Source: Longimicrobium sp.
GTDB lineage: Bacteria; Gemmatimonadota; Gemmatimonadetes; Longimicrobiales; Longimicrobiaceae
DNA length: 64,000 nucleotides
Direction of reading: 5' to 3'
Assembly (NCBI RefSeq): GCF_036388275.1
Contig: NZ_DASVSF010000097.1
Location: forward strand, 1 to 64,000
Below the pieces are notes generated by a model. The model worked only from the letters and a program-made list of their open reading frames with translations, did not search any database and was not told the DNA's origin. Of this stretch, positions 7,984 through 16,694 are shown piece after piece; the first letter of the stretch is position 1; every line of letters begins with the position of its first letter. The translations under genes and the position numbers were made by a program.

Positions 7984-9759
7984 TCACGATTCGTCGTCCG
8001 TGTCCTCCATCTCCTGCTCTCCCGTGTCCGCGTCGTCGGGGGCGGGGAAGGTGAAGCGGATGGTCGTGCCGCGGCCCAACTCGCTCTCGGCCTCCACCCG
8101 CCCGCCGTGCGCCTCCACCAGGTGGCGGACGATGGAAAGGCCCAGCCCCGTGCCTCCCTCCGCCCGCGACCGGGCCGTGTCGGCGCGGTAGAACCGCTCG
8201 AAGATGCGGGGCAGGTGCGCGGAGGGAATTCCGCTGCCGTCGTCGCGCACGGAAATCTCGATCGCCGTCCCCGCGCCGCAGCGCGCATGCAGCTCCACAG
8301 ACCCGCCCTCGGAAATGTAACGCAGCGAGTTGCCGAACAGGTTGCTGAAGATCTGCCGCAGGGCCGACGGATCGGCCCACACGAACTCGCACTCGTGCGG
8401 CACCTGGGCCGAGAACCGGGCGCTCTTGATCCGGACCCCCTCCTGCACACCCGCCCATGCTTCGGCGGCGAGCTCGGTGATGGAGACGATCTCGGGCTCC
8501 ACCCGCCACCCGCCGGACTCGATGCGCGACAGGTCCAGCAGGTCTTCGACGATGCGCTGCAGGCGGTCGGCGTTGGCCTTGACGGTCTGCGTGAACTGGC
8601 CGCGCAGGTCTGCCGGAAGGTCGGGGTCCAGCAGCGTTTCGGCGTAGCCGCGGATGGCGGTGAGCGGCGTCTTGAGCTCGTGCGAGGCGTTGGCCACGAA
8701 GTCGCGGCGCACGTCCTCCAGCCGCCGCAGCTCAGACACGTCCAGGAACACCATCACCGACCCGCCGCTGGGAAGCGGCTGCGCAGTCGCCAGCAGGTTC
8801 CGGCCGTCGTGCGTCAGCTCCCGCGGCGGCATGGACTGGCCACGCAGGGCGTGCTTCACCAGGTCGGCGAACTCCTGCTTGCGCGCCACCTCGCGGGGAA
8901 GCAGCCCGCGCGGGTCCGGCGGGAGGGAAAAGATGCGCTGCGCGGCGGGGTTGGCGCGCTGCACCCGGCCGTCCGCATCCACCGCGATCACCGCCTCGGC
9001 CATGGCGTCGATCAGCACCTGCATCTCGGCGCGCTCGCCTTCCAGCTGGCGCAGGCGACGCTGAAGCTCGGAGGCCAGGGTGTCGAGCGCGTCGGCCATG
9101 GCGCCCAGCTCGTCCTGCTCGCCGCTCCGCGCGCGGAGCGCCAGGTCGCCCCCCGCCATCGCCCGCGCCACGCCGGCCATCCGCCGCAGCCGGTGCGTCA
9201 CCGCGCGGCTGAACCCGAACGAGAGCACGCCGGTGAGCGCCAGCGCCAGCATTCCCACGCTGAAGATGCCGCGCTGCACCCGCACCACCATGCGCCGCAC
9301 CTCGTGCAGCGGCACCGCCAGGCGCAGTACCCGGCCATCGGGGGTGCGGCGCGCCAGGTACAGGTGGTCGATGCGCACGGACGTGCTCATCCGCACGGCG
9401 AGCCCCACCCCGCCGGCCAGCGCGGTGCGCACCTCGGGGCGGGAGGCGTGGTTCTCCAGCTGCTGCGCGCTCTCCGCCGGCAGCTCCGAGTCACCGAGCA
9501 CGCCGCCGTCCGGGCCGATCAGCGTCACGCGGCGGCCGGAGAGCGCGCCCAGCCAGTCGGCGACGGAGTCGGGGGGCGCGGCGCGGCGCATGTCGTACAG
9601 CGAGGTGGCCAGCGCCAGCTCGCGCTGAACGTCGGTGGCCATCAGCCCGGTCAGGTGGCGCCGCAGCAGGGCGCCCACGCCGAGCGTGAGCGCCACCACC
9701 ACCATGGCGATCACCACGAGGTAGGTAAGGAACAGCTTCTGGTCTACGCGAAGCCGCAT
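7984..9759 (-). CDS. phoR: PhoR-like sensor histidine kinase
   Basis: 591 residues from the ATG at 9759 (MRLRVDQKLFLTYL...). Two membrane segments (about 9-32 and 165-185) bracket a short periplasmic region. Then follow a HAMP linker, a PAS segment (MQVLIDAMAEAVIAVDADGRV), a HisKA box with the phospho-accepting His in NASHELKTPLTAIRGYAETL, and an ATPase domain (NLFGNSLRYISEGG, VRDDGSGIP, GGTGLGLSIVRHLVEAHGG). This order is that of PhoR. The predicted PhoB partner lies upstream on the same strand, separated by about 800 bp of repeats. Signal inferred to be phosphate limitation from the adjacent porin. Confidence 0.85.
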   Translation of the reverse strand: MRLRVDQKLFLTYLVVIAMVVVALTLGVGALLRRHLTGLMATDVQRELALATSLYDMRRAAPPDSVADWLGALSGRRVTLIGPDGGVLGDSELPAESAQQLENHASRPEVRTALAGGVGLAVRMSTSVRIDHLYLARRTPDGRVLRLAVPLHEVRRMVVRVQRGIFSVGMLALALTGVLSFGFSRAVTHRLRRMAGVARAMAGGDLALRARSGEQDELGAMADALDTLASELQRRLRQLEGERAEMQVLIDAMAEAVIAVDADGRVQRANPAAQRIFSLPPDPRGLLPREVARKQEFADLVKHALRGQSMPPRELTHDGRNLLATAQPLPSGGSVMVFLDVSELRRLEDVRRDFVANASHELKTPLTAIRGYAETLLDPDLPADLRGQFTQTVKANADRLQRIVEDLLDLSRIESGGWRVEPEIVSITELAAEAWAGVQEGVRIKSARFSAQVPHECEFVWADPSALRQIFSNLFGNSLRYISEGGSVELHARCGAGTAIEISVRDDGSGIPSAHLPRIFERFYRADTARSRAEGGTGLGLSIVRHLVEAHGGRVEAESELGRGTTIRFTFPAPDDADTGEQEMEDTDDES

Positions 9760-9784
9760 GACGGCGAGCCGGTGTGAGGATGGG

Positions 9785-10460
9785 GAGACTTCGTGCGGGA
9801 TGAGGCCGATCTCCGCGCATGCCTCGGCCGCCCCCCATCCCCAGCCCTTCCCCCGCAAACTGCGCGGGGGAAGGGAGCCAGTTCGGTGCGTCAGGCGGCG
9901 GACCGTGCGCGGGCTGGCACCCTGGCGAGGCTCGATGCGATGCCATGGCTCCGGCGCAGTCCCAAGATGGCCCCTCCCCCTCCCCTCCCCCAGCAAACTG
10001 CGCCGGGAGAGGGGAGACTTCGATCGGGGTTCGACTGGGTGCCTCGCATGCTGATGGAGCCCCCTCCCCCCGGCCCCCGTCCCCCGCTTCGCAGGGGAGG
10101 GGGAGACCTGAACCGCGCTTCGGCTCGCCCCACGCACTCGACTGTGCATGCAGTCCGCGAAGGCGGACTTCGGGCCGTCGTTGCCGCGACTTCCGTCGCC
10201 CCAGCGGGGCCGGGCCGCTGCTCTGTGCTCGCCGCCGCACTACAACTCGAAGTGTACCCCCTCTCCCACGCTGTTTGTGGGAGAGGGTGGCACGCGTGTC
10301 AGCGCGGCCGGGTGAGGGCCCCACGGCAGCCGAGGCCTCTGCGTCCGTGACCGCTGCCGCGCCCTGGCTGAAAGGTAGCCGCGGCTAGATCCTTCGGCCC
10401 GCGACGGAGGTACTATGGGCCGGTTCGGTGCGACTGGGCCTCAGGATGACAGGCTCTGAC
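9785..10460. repeat. Dispersed repeat cluster between phoR and phoB
   Basis: No gene is visible. The stretch is a mosaic of modules found elsewhere in this window: G/C-tract hairpins with a central GCAAACTGCGCG (about 9825-9880 and 9975-10015), one with CCCCCGCTTCGCAGGGG (about 10060-10110), one with CTGTTTGTGGGAGAGGG (about 10255-10290), a CCGCGACTTC module (about 10185) and a module carrying CTAGATCCTTCGGCCCGCG (about 10345-10460). Copies recur near 16.5, 29.8, 40.1 and 62.7-63.4 kb in either orientation. They resemble REP-like intergenic elements. Confidence 0.75.
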
Positions 10461-10553
10461 GCGGCCCCTGCCCTCAACAGAATCGCTGCCCCGGATCGTC
10501 CGGCGCAGCGATGAATCTATCGATCGGCTCGATCGGCGTCAGCGGCCCGGCGA

Positions 10554-11255
10554 TTACTGCGGCGGATCGGTGCGGAACCGGTAGCCGAAGCCGCGCACCG
10601 TCTCGATCCAGTCTGCCTGGTCACCCAGCTTGCTGCGCAGCCGCTGCACGTGCATGTCCACGGTGCGCGTGGCAATGTTCGCCGTGACCTCCCACACCGC
10701 CTCCAGCAGCTGGCGGCGGCTCTGCACCCGCCCGCGCCGCTCCATCAGGATCAGCAGCAGGCGGTACTCGGTCGGCGTGAGGTCCAGGTCGCGGCCGTCC
10801 ACCTGCGCCTGCGCCGCGCCCTCGTCGATGGCGAACGGGCCCACGCGCACCACCTTGCCGCCCGTGGTGGCCGGGGGCGCCTGCTGCACCCGCCGCAGCA
10901 CCGCGGCCACGCGCAGGATCAGCTCCTGCGGCGAAAAGGGCTTCGACACGTAGTCGTCGGCGCCCAGCCGCAGCCCAGCGATACGGTCCTGCTCCTCCTT
11001 GCGCGCGGTCAGCAGGATCACGGGAATGTCCTGCGTCTCGGGGCGGCGGCGCAGCTCCTCCAGCACCGCGAGCCCCGACATCCCCGGAAGCATCAGGTCC
11101 AGCACCACCAGGTCCGGCCGCTCCACCTCTGCCGCGTGAAGGGCCTCGGGGCCGCTGGCCGCCGTGCGGACGCGGTACGACTCGCGCGCAAGGTGATATG
11201 CCACGAGCGCCGAGATGTCGGGCTCGTCGTCTACCACCAGGATGTGTGCGGGCAT
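10554..11255 (-). CDS. phoB: PhoB-like response regulator
   Basis: 233 residues from ATG 11255 (an ATG six bases upstream is possible). The receiver domain starts MPAHILVVDDEPDIS, with the phospho-acceptor Asp in DLVVLDLMLPGMSG and the Lys of YVSKPFSPQEL. A winged-helix OmpR/PhoB DNA-binding domain follows (about 130-230: LTPTEYRLLLILMERRGRV, TVDMHVQRLRSKLG, TVRGFGYRF). Together with the downstream PhoR-like kinase and OprP-like porin it makes a phosphate-response module. No pst genes are in the window. A candidate autoregulatory site lies at 11411-11427. Confidence 0.85.
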   Translation of the reverse strand: MPAHILVVDDEPDISALVAYHLARESYRVRTAASGPEALHAAEVERPDLVVLDLMLPGMSGLAVLEELRRRPETQDIPVILLTARKEEQDRIAGLRLGADDYVSKPFSPQELILRVAAVLRRVQQAPPATTGGKVVRVGPFAIDEGAAQAQVDGRDLDLTPTEYRLLLILMERRGRVQSRRQLLEAVWEVTANIATRTVDMHVQRLRSKLGDQADWIETVRGFGYRFRTDPPQ

Positions 11256-11410
11256 TCGCATCACGCGCTCGGCTGGCTGGCTGCGGCCGGCGCCGATCAC
11301 GCCGGTGAACACGCTGGAAGAATGCGGATGGCCGGAAGTGCTCGGCAAGATGCCACTCCTCATCGGAAGCAGGGATCGCGTCACGGTTCCGGGGAGTGTA
11401 CGGCACGGGT

Positions 11411-11427
11411 GTAACGGCAGGGTAACG
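11411..11427 (-). promoter_or_regulatory. Candidate PhoB box upstream of phoB
   Basis: GTAACG occurs twice with an 11-base period on the plus strand (11411 and 11422), i.e. two CGTTAC half-sites reading toward the phoB-like gene about 155 bases away. It has the same half-site and period as the pair at 7955-7971 upstream of the porin. Confidence 0.45.
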
Positions 11428-11492
11428 ATCCTCGCTCCGCGGAGAAACAGCGGTGGACGTCGATGAGAACCGCCCGAGGACCTTGCCGAATC

Positions 11493-12116
11493 CTACTCGT
11501 GACTGTGCGACAGGTAGTTGCCCAGCACGCGGTTGGTGGCGTTCAGCACCGCTAGCGCCGCGGCGCGGTGCGGGTCGCCGCTGGCCAGCGCGGCGCCCAC
11601 CAGCGGAGCGCCCTGGTCGGTGCGCATCAGCACGACCACGACATCGGTGTCGAACACGCGGAAGCTCTTGATACCCAGGAGCGAAAACCGCACGCGTTCG
11701 CGAAGGATGCCCTCCAGCGCCTTGAGCGTGGCCGTGGCAGCCAGGCGCAGCTCCAGCGGGGGGCTGGCCTCGCCCTCCGCCCGCTCGGCATGGGACTGCG
11801 CTCCCCATTCCAGCTCCACCTCCGCGGCCGCCCGGCCGGACCGCGGCGTCGTCATGCGAGCCGCCACGAAGCGCACGCGCTGCCGCTGCTCCGGCGGCGT
11901 CAGGTAGGCCAGGTGCACCTCGGCTTCGCCCGCGCTGACCCCGGCCCTGACGAGGACTGACGACACCAGCATGTCGGTGGGCGACTCGGTCCGGTCGCAG
12001 ACCACGTACACGCGCAGCGGATCGGCGTCCACCACGGCGCGGCGCACGCAGTCGAGCGCCTCCAGGTCAGCGCGCAGGCGCTCGCGCGCGTCGGAGTCCA
12101 GCGCGGGTGAGGGCAT
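11493..12116 (-). CDS. Conserved hypothetical protein
   Basis: 207 residues from ATG 12116 (MPSPALDSDARERLRADLEAL). No named family recognised. Two alpha/beta segments are visible: about 15-85 (VRRAVVDADPLRVYVVCD ... EVHLAYL) and a C-terminal one of about 70 residues containing LAATATLKALEGIL, FDTDVVVVLMRTDQGAPLVG and AALAVLNATNRVLGNYL. The latter resembles a small repeated-domain fold seen in other bacterial proteins of unknown role. No signal or membrane segment. It stands alone between the phoB-like gene and an L,D-transpeptidase. Confidence 0.55.
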   Translation of the reverse strand: MPSPALDSDARERLRADLEALDCVRRAVVDADPLRVYVVCDRTESPTDMLVSSVLVRAGVSAGEAEVHLAYLTPPEQRQRVRFVAARMTTPRSGRAAAEVELEWGAQSHAERAEGEASPPLELRLAATATLKALEGILRERVRFSLLGIKSFRVFDTDVVVVLMRTDQGAPLVGAALASGDPHRAAALAVLNATNRVLGNYLSHSHE

Positions 12117-12272
12117 CGGCGAAATGGACGAGGTTGAGCAGGCAAACCGCGCCGAACTTACGGGACGTCTGCGCGGTGTCGAGTTTCCGGCGCAAAACAC
12201 GGTCCGCCCGCGGCGGAGTGCCGCGGGCGGACGGGTCTGACGAGGTCCCAGCCGTAAACGTTGCCGCGGCCG

Positions 12273-13055
12273 CTACTCGCGCGCGGCGGCGTCTTCGCGC
12301 CGGCGAAGCCCGGAAAAAGCTTCGGCCAGGCGGATGGAGAACGCGCTCTCGGCGGCGCGGGCGCGCTGCAGCACGGCGCGGATCTGCCCCCGGTTTATCG
12401 AAGCGCCGTCGTACCCCGCCGCGAGCAGCGCCTGGATGACGGCTTCGGTGTGAATGCGGCTGCGGTCGTACACGTCCGGAAACACGCGCAATTCCCCGCC
12501 CTGCACAACGATGGGCTCGTAGCGGATGGTCAGCGGAACCGGCGCGCGGAAGGTGGACCAGCGCGTGGTGCCGGAGCGGCGCAGGATGGCGTCGATCTCC
12601 GCGGGCGCCACCGTGGGCTGCGCACGGGTGTGGAGGAAGCGCGCGAGTTCGATCACGTCGCGGTTGCGCATCCGCACGCACCCGTGCGAGGCGGCCTGGC
12701 CGATGTTGGCGGTGTCGGGAGTGCCGTGGATGTAGTAGTACGGCGCAAAGAACAGCTTCACGCGGCCCATGGGGTTGTTGGGGCCCGGGGGCGTGAAGCG
12801 GTCGTCGCGCGCCCACTCGCGGTCCGGCGGGCGCCACGACGGGTTCCACTCCGCCCGGCCGATGGTGAACTCGCCGTCGGGCGTGTCGTGGCCGGGCAGG
12901 CCCACCGACACGCGGTAGGTGCGCAGCACGCTGTCGCCCTCCACCACGCGCGGGCGGTTTTCGGGGATGTTGATGTCGATGCGCAGCTGCGCCGCCGCCG
13001 GGTGCACGGCCGCGAGCACCAGGGCCAGCACCGCCGCCAGGGTTCCAGGTTTCAC
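12273..13055 (-). CDS. L,D-transpeptidase (YkuD domain)
   Basis: About 260 residues if the GTG at 13055 is used, which opens directly into a signal peptide (VKPGTLAAVLALVLAAVHPAAAQ). The frame stays open upstream, but that part has no protein character. The catalytic core has IHGTPDTANIGQAASHGCVRMRN, containing the HGT and SHGC(V/I)R signature; the Cys is the nucleophile. The enzyme forms 3-3 cross-links or attaches partners to peptidoglycan in the periplasm. The substrate strand PNNPMGRVKLFF is also typical of the family. The C-terminal 100 residues are a helix-rich extension. Confidence 0.85.
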   Translation of the reverse strand: MKPGTLAAVLALVLAAVHPAAAQLRIDINIPENRPRVVEGDSVLRTYRVSVGLPGHDTPDGEFTIGRAEWNPSWRPPDREWARDDRFTPPGPNNPMGRVKLFFAPYYYIHGTPDTANIGQAASHGCVRMRNRDVIELARFLHTRAQPTVAPAEIDAILRRSGTTRWSTFRAPVPLTIRYEPIVVQGGELRVFPDVYDRSRIHTEAVIQALLAAGYDGASINRGQIRAVLQRARAAESAFSIRLAEAFSGLRRREDAAARE

Positions 13056-13274
13056 GTGCGAATGGAGCTGAGGGGAACGTCGGTCTGCCACGAGAAAGAT
13101 AACGAAGATCGCGCCCACGGGTCTACGGGCGCGGCGGGCCGCGGGATTCAGCCCCATCCACCGGAGCGCGATCGGGGACGCGGTCGGCCGGACACCGGCG
13201 CGGCAGCGGTCCCCGTGCAGGGGGGGGCCGACCGCGTCCGAGCTGGCTGCCACGTGCGGGGGGTGGGGCAACTG

Positions 13275-13368
13275 GATCAGTGTGTGGCGGATCCCTCCCT
13301 CGCTGCGGGCCGGGGTGCGCGGGCAGGTTCGGCTTGGCCGCTCGGTCCGGGATGACTCGGCGTCCAAT
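13275..13368. repeat. Dispersed repeat copy (TGTGTGGCGGATCCCT type)
   Basis: Starts TGTGTGGCGGATCCCT, continues through GGCAGGTTCGGC and ends with a GGGATGAC motif. Diverged copies sit at about 39675-39780 (inverted) and 39898-39972 (direct). The rest of the gap 13056-13439 shows no gene. Confidence 0.6.
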
Positions 13369-13382
13369 CGGCTGTGGAACGA

Positions 13383-13416
13383 AAGGCCCCGCTGCGATGC
13401 TCCGCGGCGGGGCCTT
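13383..13416 (-). terminator. Rho-independent terminator
   Basis: AAGGCCCCGC pairs with GCGGGGCCTT around a short loop. On the minus strand the stem is followed by TTTCGTT. It lies just past the stop of the sugar kinase gene and ends that two-gene operon. Confidence 0.6.
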
Positions 13417-13439
13417 CGTCGACCGGAACCTCCCAGGCC

Positions 13440-14357
13440 TCAGGAGTGAACGAGGGCGCGGGCGTAGGCGAGGGCCCCGTGCACCGCGTCGGCCTGGGGG
13501 GGGCGCACCCGGCAGGTGTGGCCGGTGTCGCCCAGGTGGCCCGACACCAGCGAGGCGAACAGCTCATTCTGCAGCACGCCGCCGTGAAAGACGACCGGCA
13601 CTTCGCCCGGCCAGGGCGCCAGGCGCGAGGCGAGCGCGCCCACGTGGCCGGCCAGCTCCGCCGCCTGCGCCCGCACCACCCGCATCGACACGGCATCGCC
13701 CAGGGCCGCGGCCTCCAGCACCTCGCGGGCGAGCGCCGCCACGTCAGCCTTTTCCACGCGCCCCGCCCAGGGCGGAATCTCGCGCGCGTGCTCCAACCCC
13801 AGCGTGTCGAGAAAGCGGGCCAGCAGCGGGGTAGGCGGCTCGCGCCCATCCACCGACCGCAGCGCCGCCTTCAGCCCCTCGCGCCCCAGGGCGTATCCGC
13901 TCCCCTCGTCGCCCACGATCATCCCCCACCCGCCGCAGCGCTCCATCCGCCCGTCCCCGGCGCGGCCGTACGCCACCGAACCCGTCCCGGCGATCAGCAG
14001 GATTCCCGCGCCGCCGCCGAAGGCGCCCTCCAGCGCGATCTCGCCGTCGGACGCCACGCGCACCCGCCCGGCGACGCCCAGCTCGGCCAGCGCCTCCTCG
14101 ACGGCGACCCGCTCGGCCTCGTTCCCCACGCCCGCCAGCCCGGCGCACAGGGCGTCGGGGACGCGGCCCGGGCCCAGGCCGCCGACCGCCTCGCGCACCA
14201 GGCCGGCGATGACCTCGGCGCTGCGCTCGGGGTGGCGGGGATCCACCAGCCCCGCCGGCCCCTCGGCGCGGGCCAGCTCGCGGCCGTCGGCATCGGCCAG
14301 GACCAGGGTAGTGCGGGTGCCGCCGCCGTCCACGCCGGCGAAGAAGGTTTCGTCCAT
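13440..14357 (-). CDS. BadF/BadG-type N-acetylglucosamine kinase-like ATPase
   Basis: 305 residues of the ASKHA fold. The phosphate-1 motif is FFAGVDGGGTRTTLVLAD, the central nucleotide loop is GILLIAGTGSVAYGR, and GMIVGDEGSGYALGREGL is the signature of the BadF/N-acetylglucosamine kinase group. A C-terminal adenosine motif FHGGVLQNELF is present. It starts only three bases after the stop of the NagB/PIG-L fusion gene, so the two are co-transcribed. Joint role in amino-sugar use or cell-wall recycling is inferred. Confidence 0.8.
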   Translation of the reverse strand: MDETFFAGVDGGGTRTTLVLADADGRELARAEGPAGLVDPRHPERSAEVIAGLVREAVGGLGPGRVPDALCAGLAGVGNEAERVAVEEALAELGVAGRVRVASDGEIALEGAFGGGAGILLIAGTGSVAYGRAGDGRMERCGGWGMIVGDEGSGYALGREGLKAALRSVDGREPPTPLLARFLDTLGLEHAREIPPWAGRVEKADVAALAREVLEAAALGDAVSMRVVRAQAAELAGHVGALASRLAPWPGEVPVVFHGGVLQNELFASLVSGHLGDTGHTCRVRPPQADAVHGALAYARALVHS

Positions 14358-14360
14358 CCG

Positions 14361-16355
14361 TCAGCCGGTGGCCTGGCCAAGATCCAGCTGCGCCGCCGGG
14401 GCCGGGTGGCCGCCGGTGCCCGGAACCCCGTGGCGCGGCGCCCGGTCCGCCGTCCGCCGCATGGAGGGCGGGGCGCCCAGCGCGCTGGTGGAGATGGTCT
14501 CGATCTCCACGGGCTTTCCGTTCCTGCGGATGACGTACGCCTCCATGGCGTAGTACTCGGGGAGGCCCAGGCTGTCGACCATGCGCGCGGTAGAGGTGTT
14601 GCGCTCCTCCACGCGCTGCCAGAACTCGCGGTCGTCCTGGCCCGGGAACGGGGCGCGGTCCTTCTGGCTCTGGTGCTTGAAGATGGCCAGGATCTTGTGG
14701 CGGAGCTCGTCTTCGGAAAGCGGCACCAGCACGTCGGCCTCGCTGACGGGCCACTCCTGCCAGGCCCCGCGGTAGTACCACACCTCGGGCGCCTCTCCGG
14801 AGTACTGCTCCAGCGCGCGCTCCACCGCCTCCAGGCACATGCGGTGGGTGCCGTGCGGGTCCGACAGGTCGCCCGCCACGAAGATCAGCTCCGGCTGGTT
14901 CTCTTCCAGCAGCTGCAGCGTGATCGCCACGTCCCGCGGGCCGATGGCATCCTTGCGCACCTTGCCCGTCTGGTAGAAGGGCAGGTTCAGGAAGCAGGCC
15001 TGGTCGCGGCGCATGCCGAAGGTCTCGATCCCCGACACCGCCTCGGCCTCGCGGATGCGCTGCTTGATCTTCAGCACCTCGTCGATGTCCACCTGCCCGG
15101 GGTGCTTGCTGTCCAGGAAGTTCTCGATGCGCTCCGTCAGCGCCTCGATGCCGCCGTCGCCCAGGGCGAAGTCGCCGCCGAAGCGCCGCAGGAAGTCCAT
15201 GTAGCGCCGCACCTCGTGGTCGAAGACGGCGATGTTCCCCGAGGTCTGGTAGGCGACGATGATCTCGTTTTCGTTGTGGTGCAGCTTGTTGAGGATGCCG
15301 CCCATGGAGATGACGTCGTCGTCGGGGTGCGGGCTGAAGACGATGATGCGCTTGCCCTGCGGCAGCTTGCTCTTGCCGCGCACCTTGGAGATCAGCGCGT
15401 TGAACACCTCGCCGTTCAGCGGCCCAGCGGTGCGGTAGCGCGCCAGCAGCGACGACAGGTGGTGCTCGCGGTAGTCGTCGTTGTCGAGCTTCAGGATGCT
15501 CTTGCCGGTGGCCTGGCTCAGCCAGATGACGGCGCGGATCTCGAGCTCCCGGTCCCACCGCACCTCGCCCACCACCCACGGCGTCTTGACGCGCGTGAGC
15601 TCGGCCGCGGCGGCCGGGTCCAGGTAGAAGGTGGCGTTGCGGTGGTTCTGCAGGTAGGTGGCGGCGATGTCGGGGTCGGGCTCGCCCTCTACCGCGCGCT
15701 GGATGATGGTGGCCTTGTGCTCGCCCGTGGCGATCAGGGCGACCTCGCGCGCCTCGAGGATGGAGGCCACGCCCATGGTGATGGCCTCGGTGGGCACGTT
15801 GTCCTCGCCGAAGAAGTCGGCGGCGGCGTCGCGGCGGGTGACGGTGTCCAGCGCGATCAGCCGGGTGCGCGACTCCACGCCGGACCCGGGCTCGTTGAAG
15901 CCGATGTGCCCCGTCTTGCCGATGCCCAGCAGCTGGAAGTCGATGCCGCCCAGCTCGGCGATGGCCCGCTCGTAGGCGCGGCAGTGCTCCTCGACCTGGT
16001 CGCGGGGGAGCGAGCCGCGCGGGATGTTGACGTTCTCGCGCGGGATGTTGATGTGCTCGAACAGGTTTTCCCACATGTACCGGTGATAGCTGTGGATGCT
16101 GTCCGGCTCCATCGGGTAGTACTCGTCGAGGTTGAAGCTGACGACGTTCGAAAAGTCCAGCCCCTCGTCGCGGTGCATGCGGATCAGCTCGCGGTAGATG
16201 CCGATGGGCGTGCTGCCCGTGGCGAGCCCCAGGACGGCGGGCCTGCCTTCGGCGTTCTTCGCGCGGATGACCTGGGCGATGCGGGTGGCGAGGGTGGATG
16301 CGATCTGGTCGTGTTCCAGAATGCGAACGGGGACGCGCTCGCGGGACTGCGCCAT
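14361..16355 (-). CDS. Glucosamine-6-phosphate deaminase-like/PIG-L fusion
   Basis: 664 residues. Residues 1-265 are a NagB-type sugar-phosphate isomerase domain (LGLATGSTPIGIYREL, FNLDEYYPM, GIGKTGHIGFNEPGS). Residues about 335-620 are a PIG-L deacetylase domain with the metal motif SPHPDDD at 341-347 and a late DPHGTH. The domain order is known from fused NagB proteins in Bacteroidota. The Asp that E. coli NagB has two residues before the active His (D141) is Thr148 here, while Asp77, His150 and Glu155 are kept. It may therefore be an atypical deaminase; the PIG-L half may remove an acyl group. The last 30 residues are disordered. Coupled to the following kinase gene. Confidence 0.8.
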   Translation of the reverse strand: MAQSRERVPVRILEHDQIASTLATRIAQVIRAKNAEGRPAVLGLATGSTPIGIYRELIRMHRDEGLDFSNVVSFNLDEYYPMEPDSIHSYHRYMWENLFEHINIPRENVNIPRGSLPRDQVEEHCRAYERAIAELGGIDFQLLGIGKTGHIGFNEPGSGVESRTRLIALDTVTRRDAAADFFGEDNVPTEAITMGVASILEAREVALIATGEHKATIIQRAVEGEPDPDIAATYLQNHRNATFYLDPAAAAELTRVKTPWVVGEVRWDRELEIRAVIWLSQATGKSILKLDNDDYREHHLSSLLARYRTAGPLNGEVFNALISKVRGKSKLPQGKRIIVFSPHPDDDVISMGGILNKLHHNENEIIVAYQTSGNIAVFDHEVRRYMDFLRRFGGDFALGDGGIEALTERIENFLDSKHPGQVDIDEVLKIKQRIREAEAVSGIETFGMRRDQACFLNLPFYQTGKVRKDAIGPRDVAITLQLLEENQPELIFVAGDLSDPHGTHRMCLEAVERALEQYSGEAPEVWYYRGAWQEWPVSEADVLVPLSEDELRHKILAIFKHQSQKDRAPFPGQDDREFWQRVEERNTSTARMVDSLGLPEYYAMEAYVIRRNGKPVEIETISTSALGAPPSMRRTADRAPRHGVPGTGGHPAPAAQLDLGQATG

Positions 16356-16519
16356 GCGGCCTCGTGGTTCAGCGGTTCTCGGGTTGTGTATGGCCGGAGC
16401 CTGCCCGGGGCTGCACGGAGCGTGCCCCCCGGGGCACGCTCAACCCCGCATGGATGGGCACTGGAGCGTGCTCCGGCCTGGAGTTGGGGAAAGTAGCACG
16501 TGGCGGGGAGAATGGCACG

Positions 16520-16692
16520 TAGGTTCCCGCTCCCCCCGGCCCCCTCCCCCGCAAACTGCGCGGGAGAGGGGGAGAAAGGGGGAGATAAGATCGTGACTCA
16601 GGGCTTTTCGACGGAGTGCCGGTCGCGCCTTGGGAGCCCCCTCCCCCCCGACCCCCCGTCCCCCGCTTCGCAGGGGAGGGGGGAGAACTGCT
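16520..16692. repeat. Dispersed G/C-tract hairpin repeats
   Basis: Two modules in tandem: one with the GCAAACTGCGCGGGAGAGGG core (about 16535-16580) and one with CCCCCGCTTCGCAGGGG (about 16635-16690). Both recur around 10.0, 29.9 and 63 kb. They fill the gap between the NagB fusion and the DUF559 gene. Confidence 0.7.
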
Positions 16693-16694
16693 TG

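Noticed and set aside
10621..11808. 395-codon minus-strand frame over phoB
   Set aside because: Gly/Ala/Arg-rich shadow in a second frame; the PhoB-like frame carries all conserved residues.
13374..16496. 1040-codon plus-strand open frame
   Set aside because: Antisense shadow of the NagB/PIG-L and kinase genes; composition follows the high-GC third positions of the opposite strand and shows no domain.
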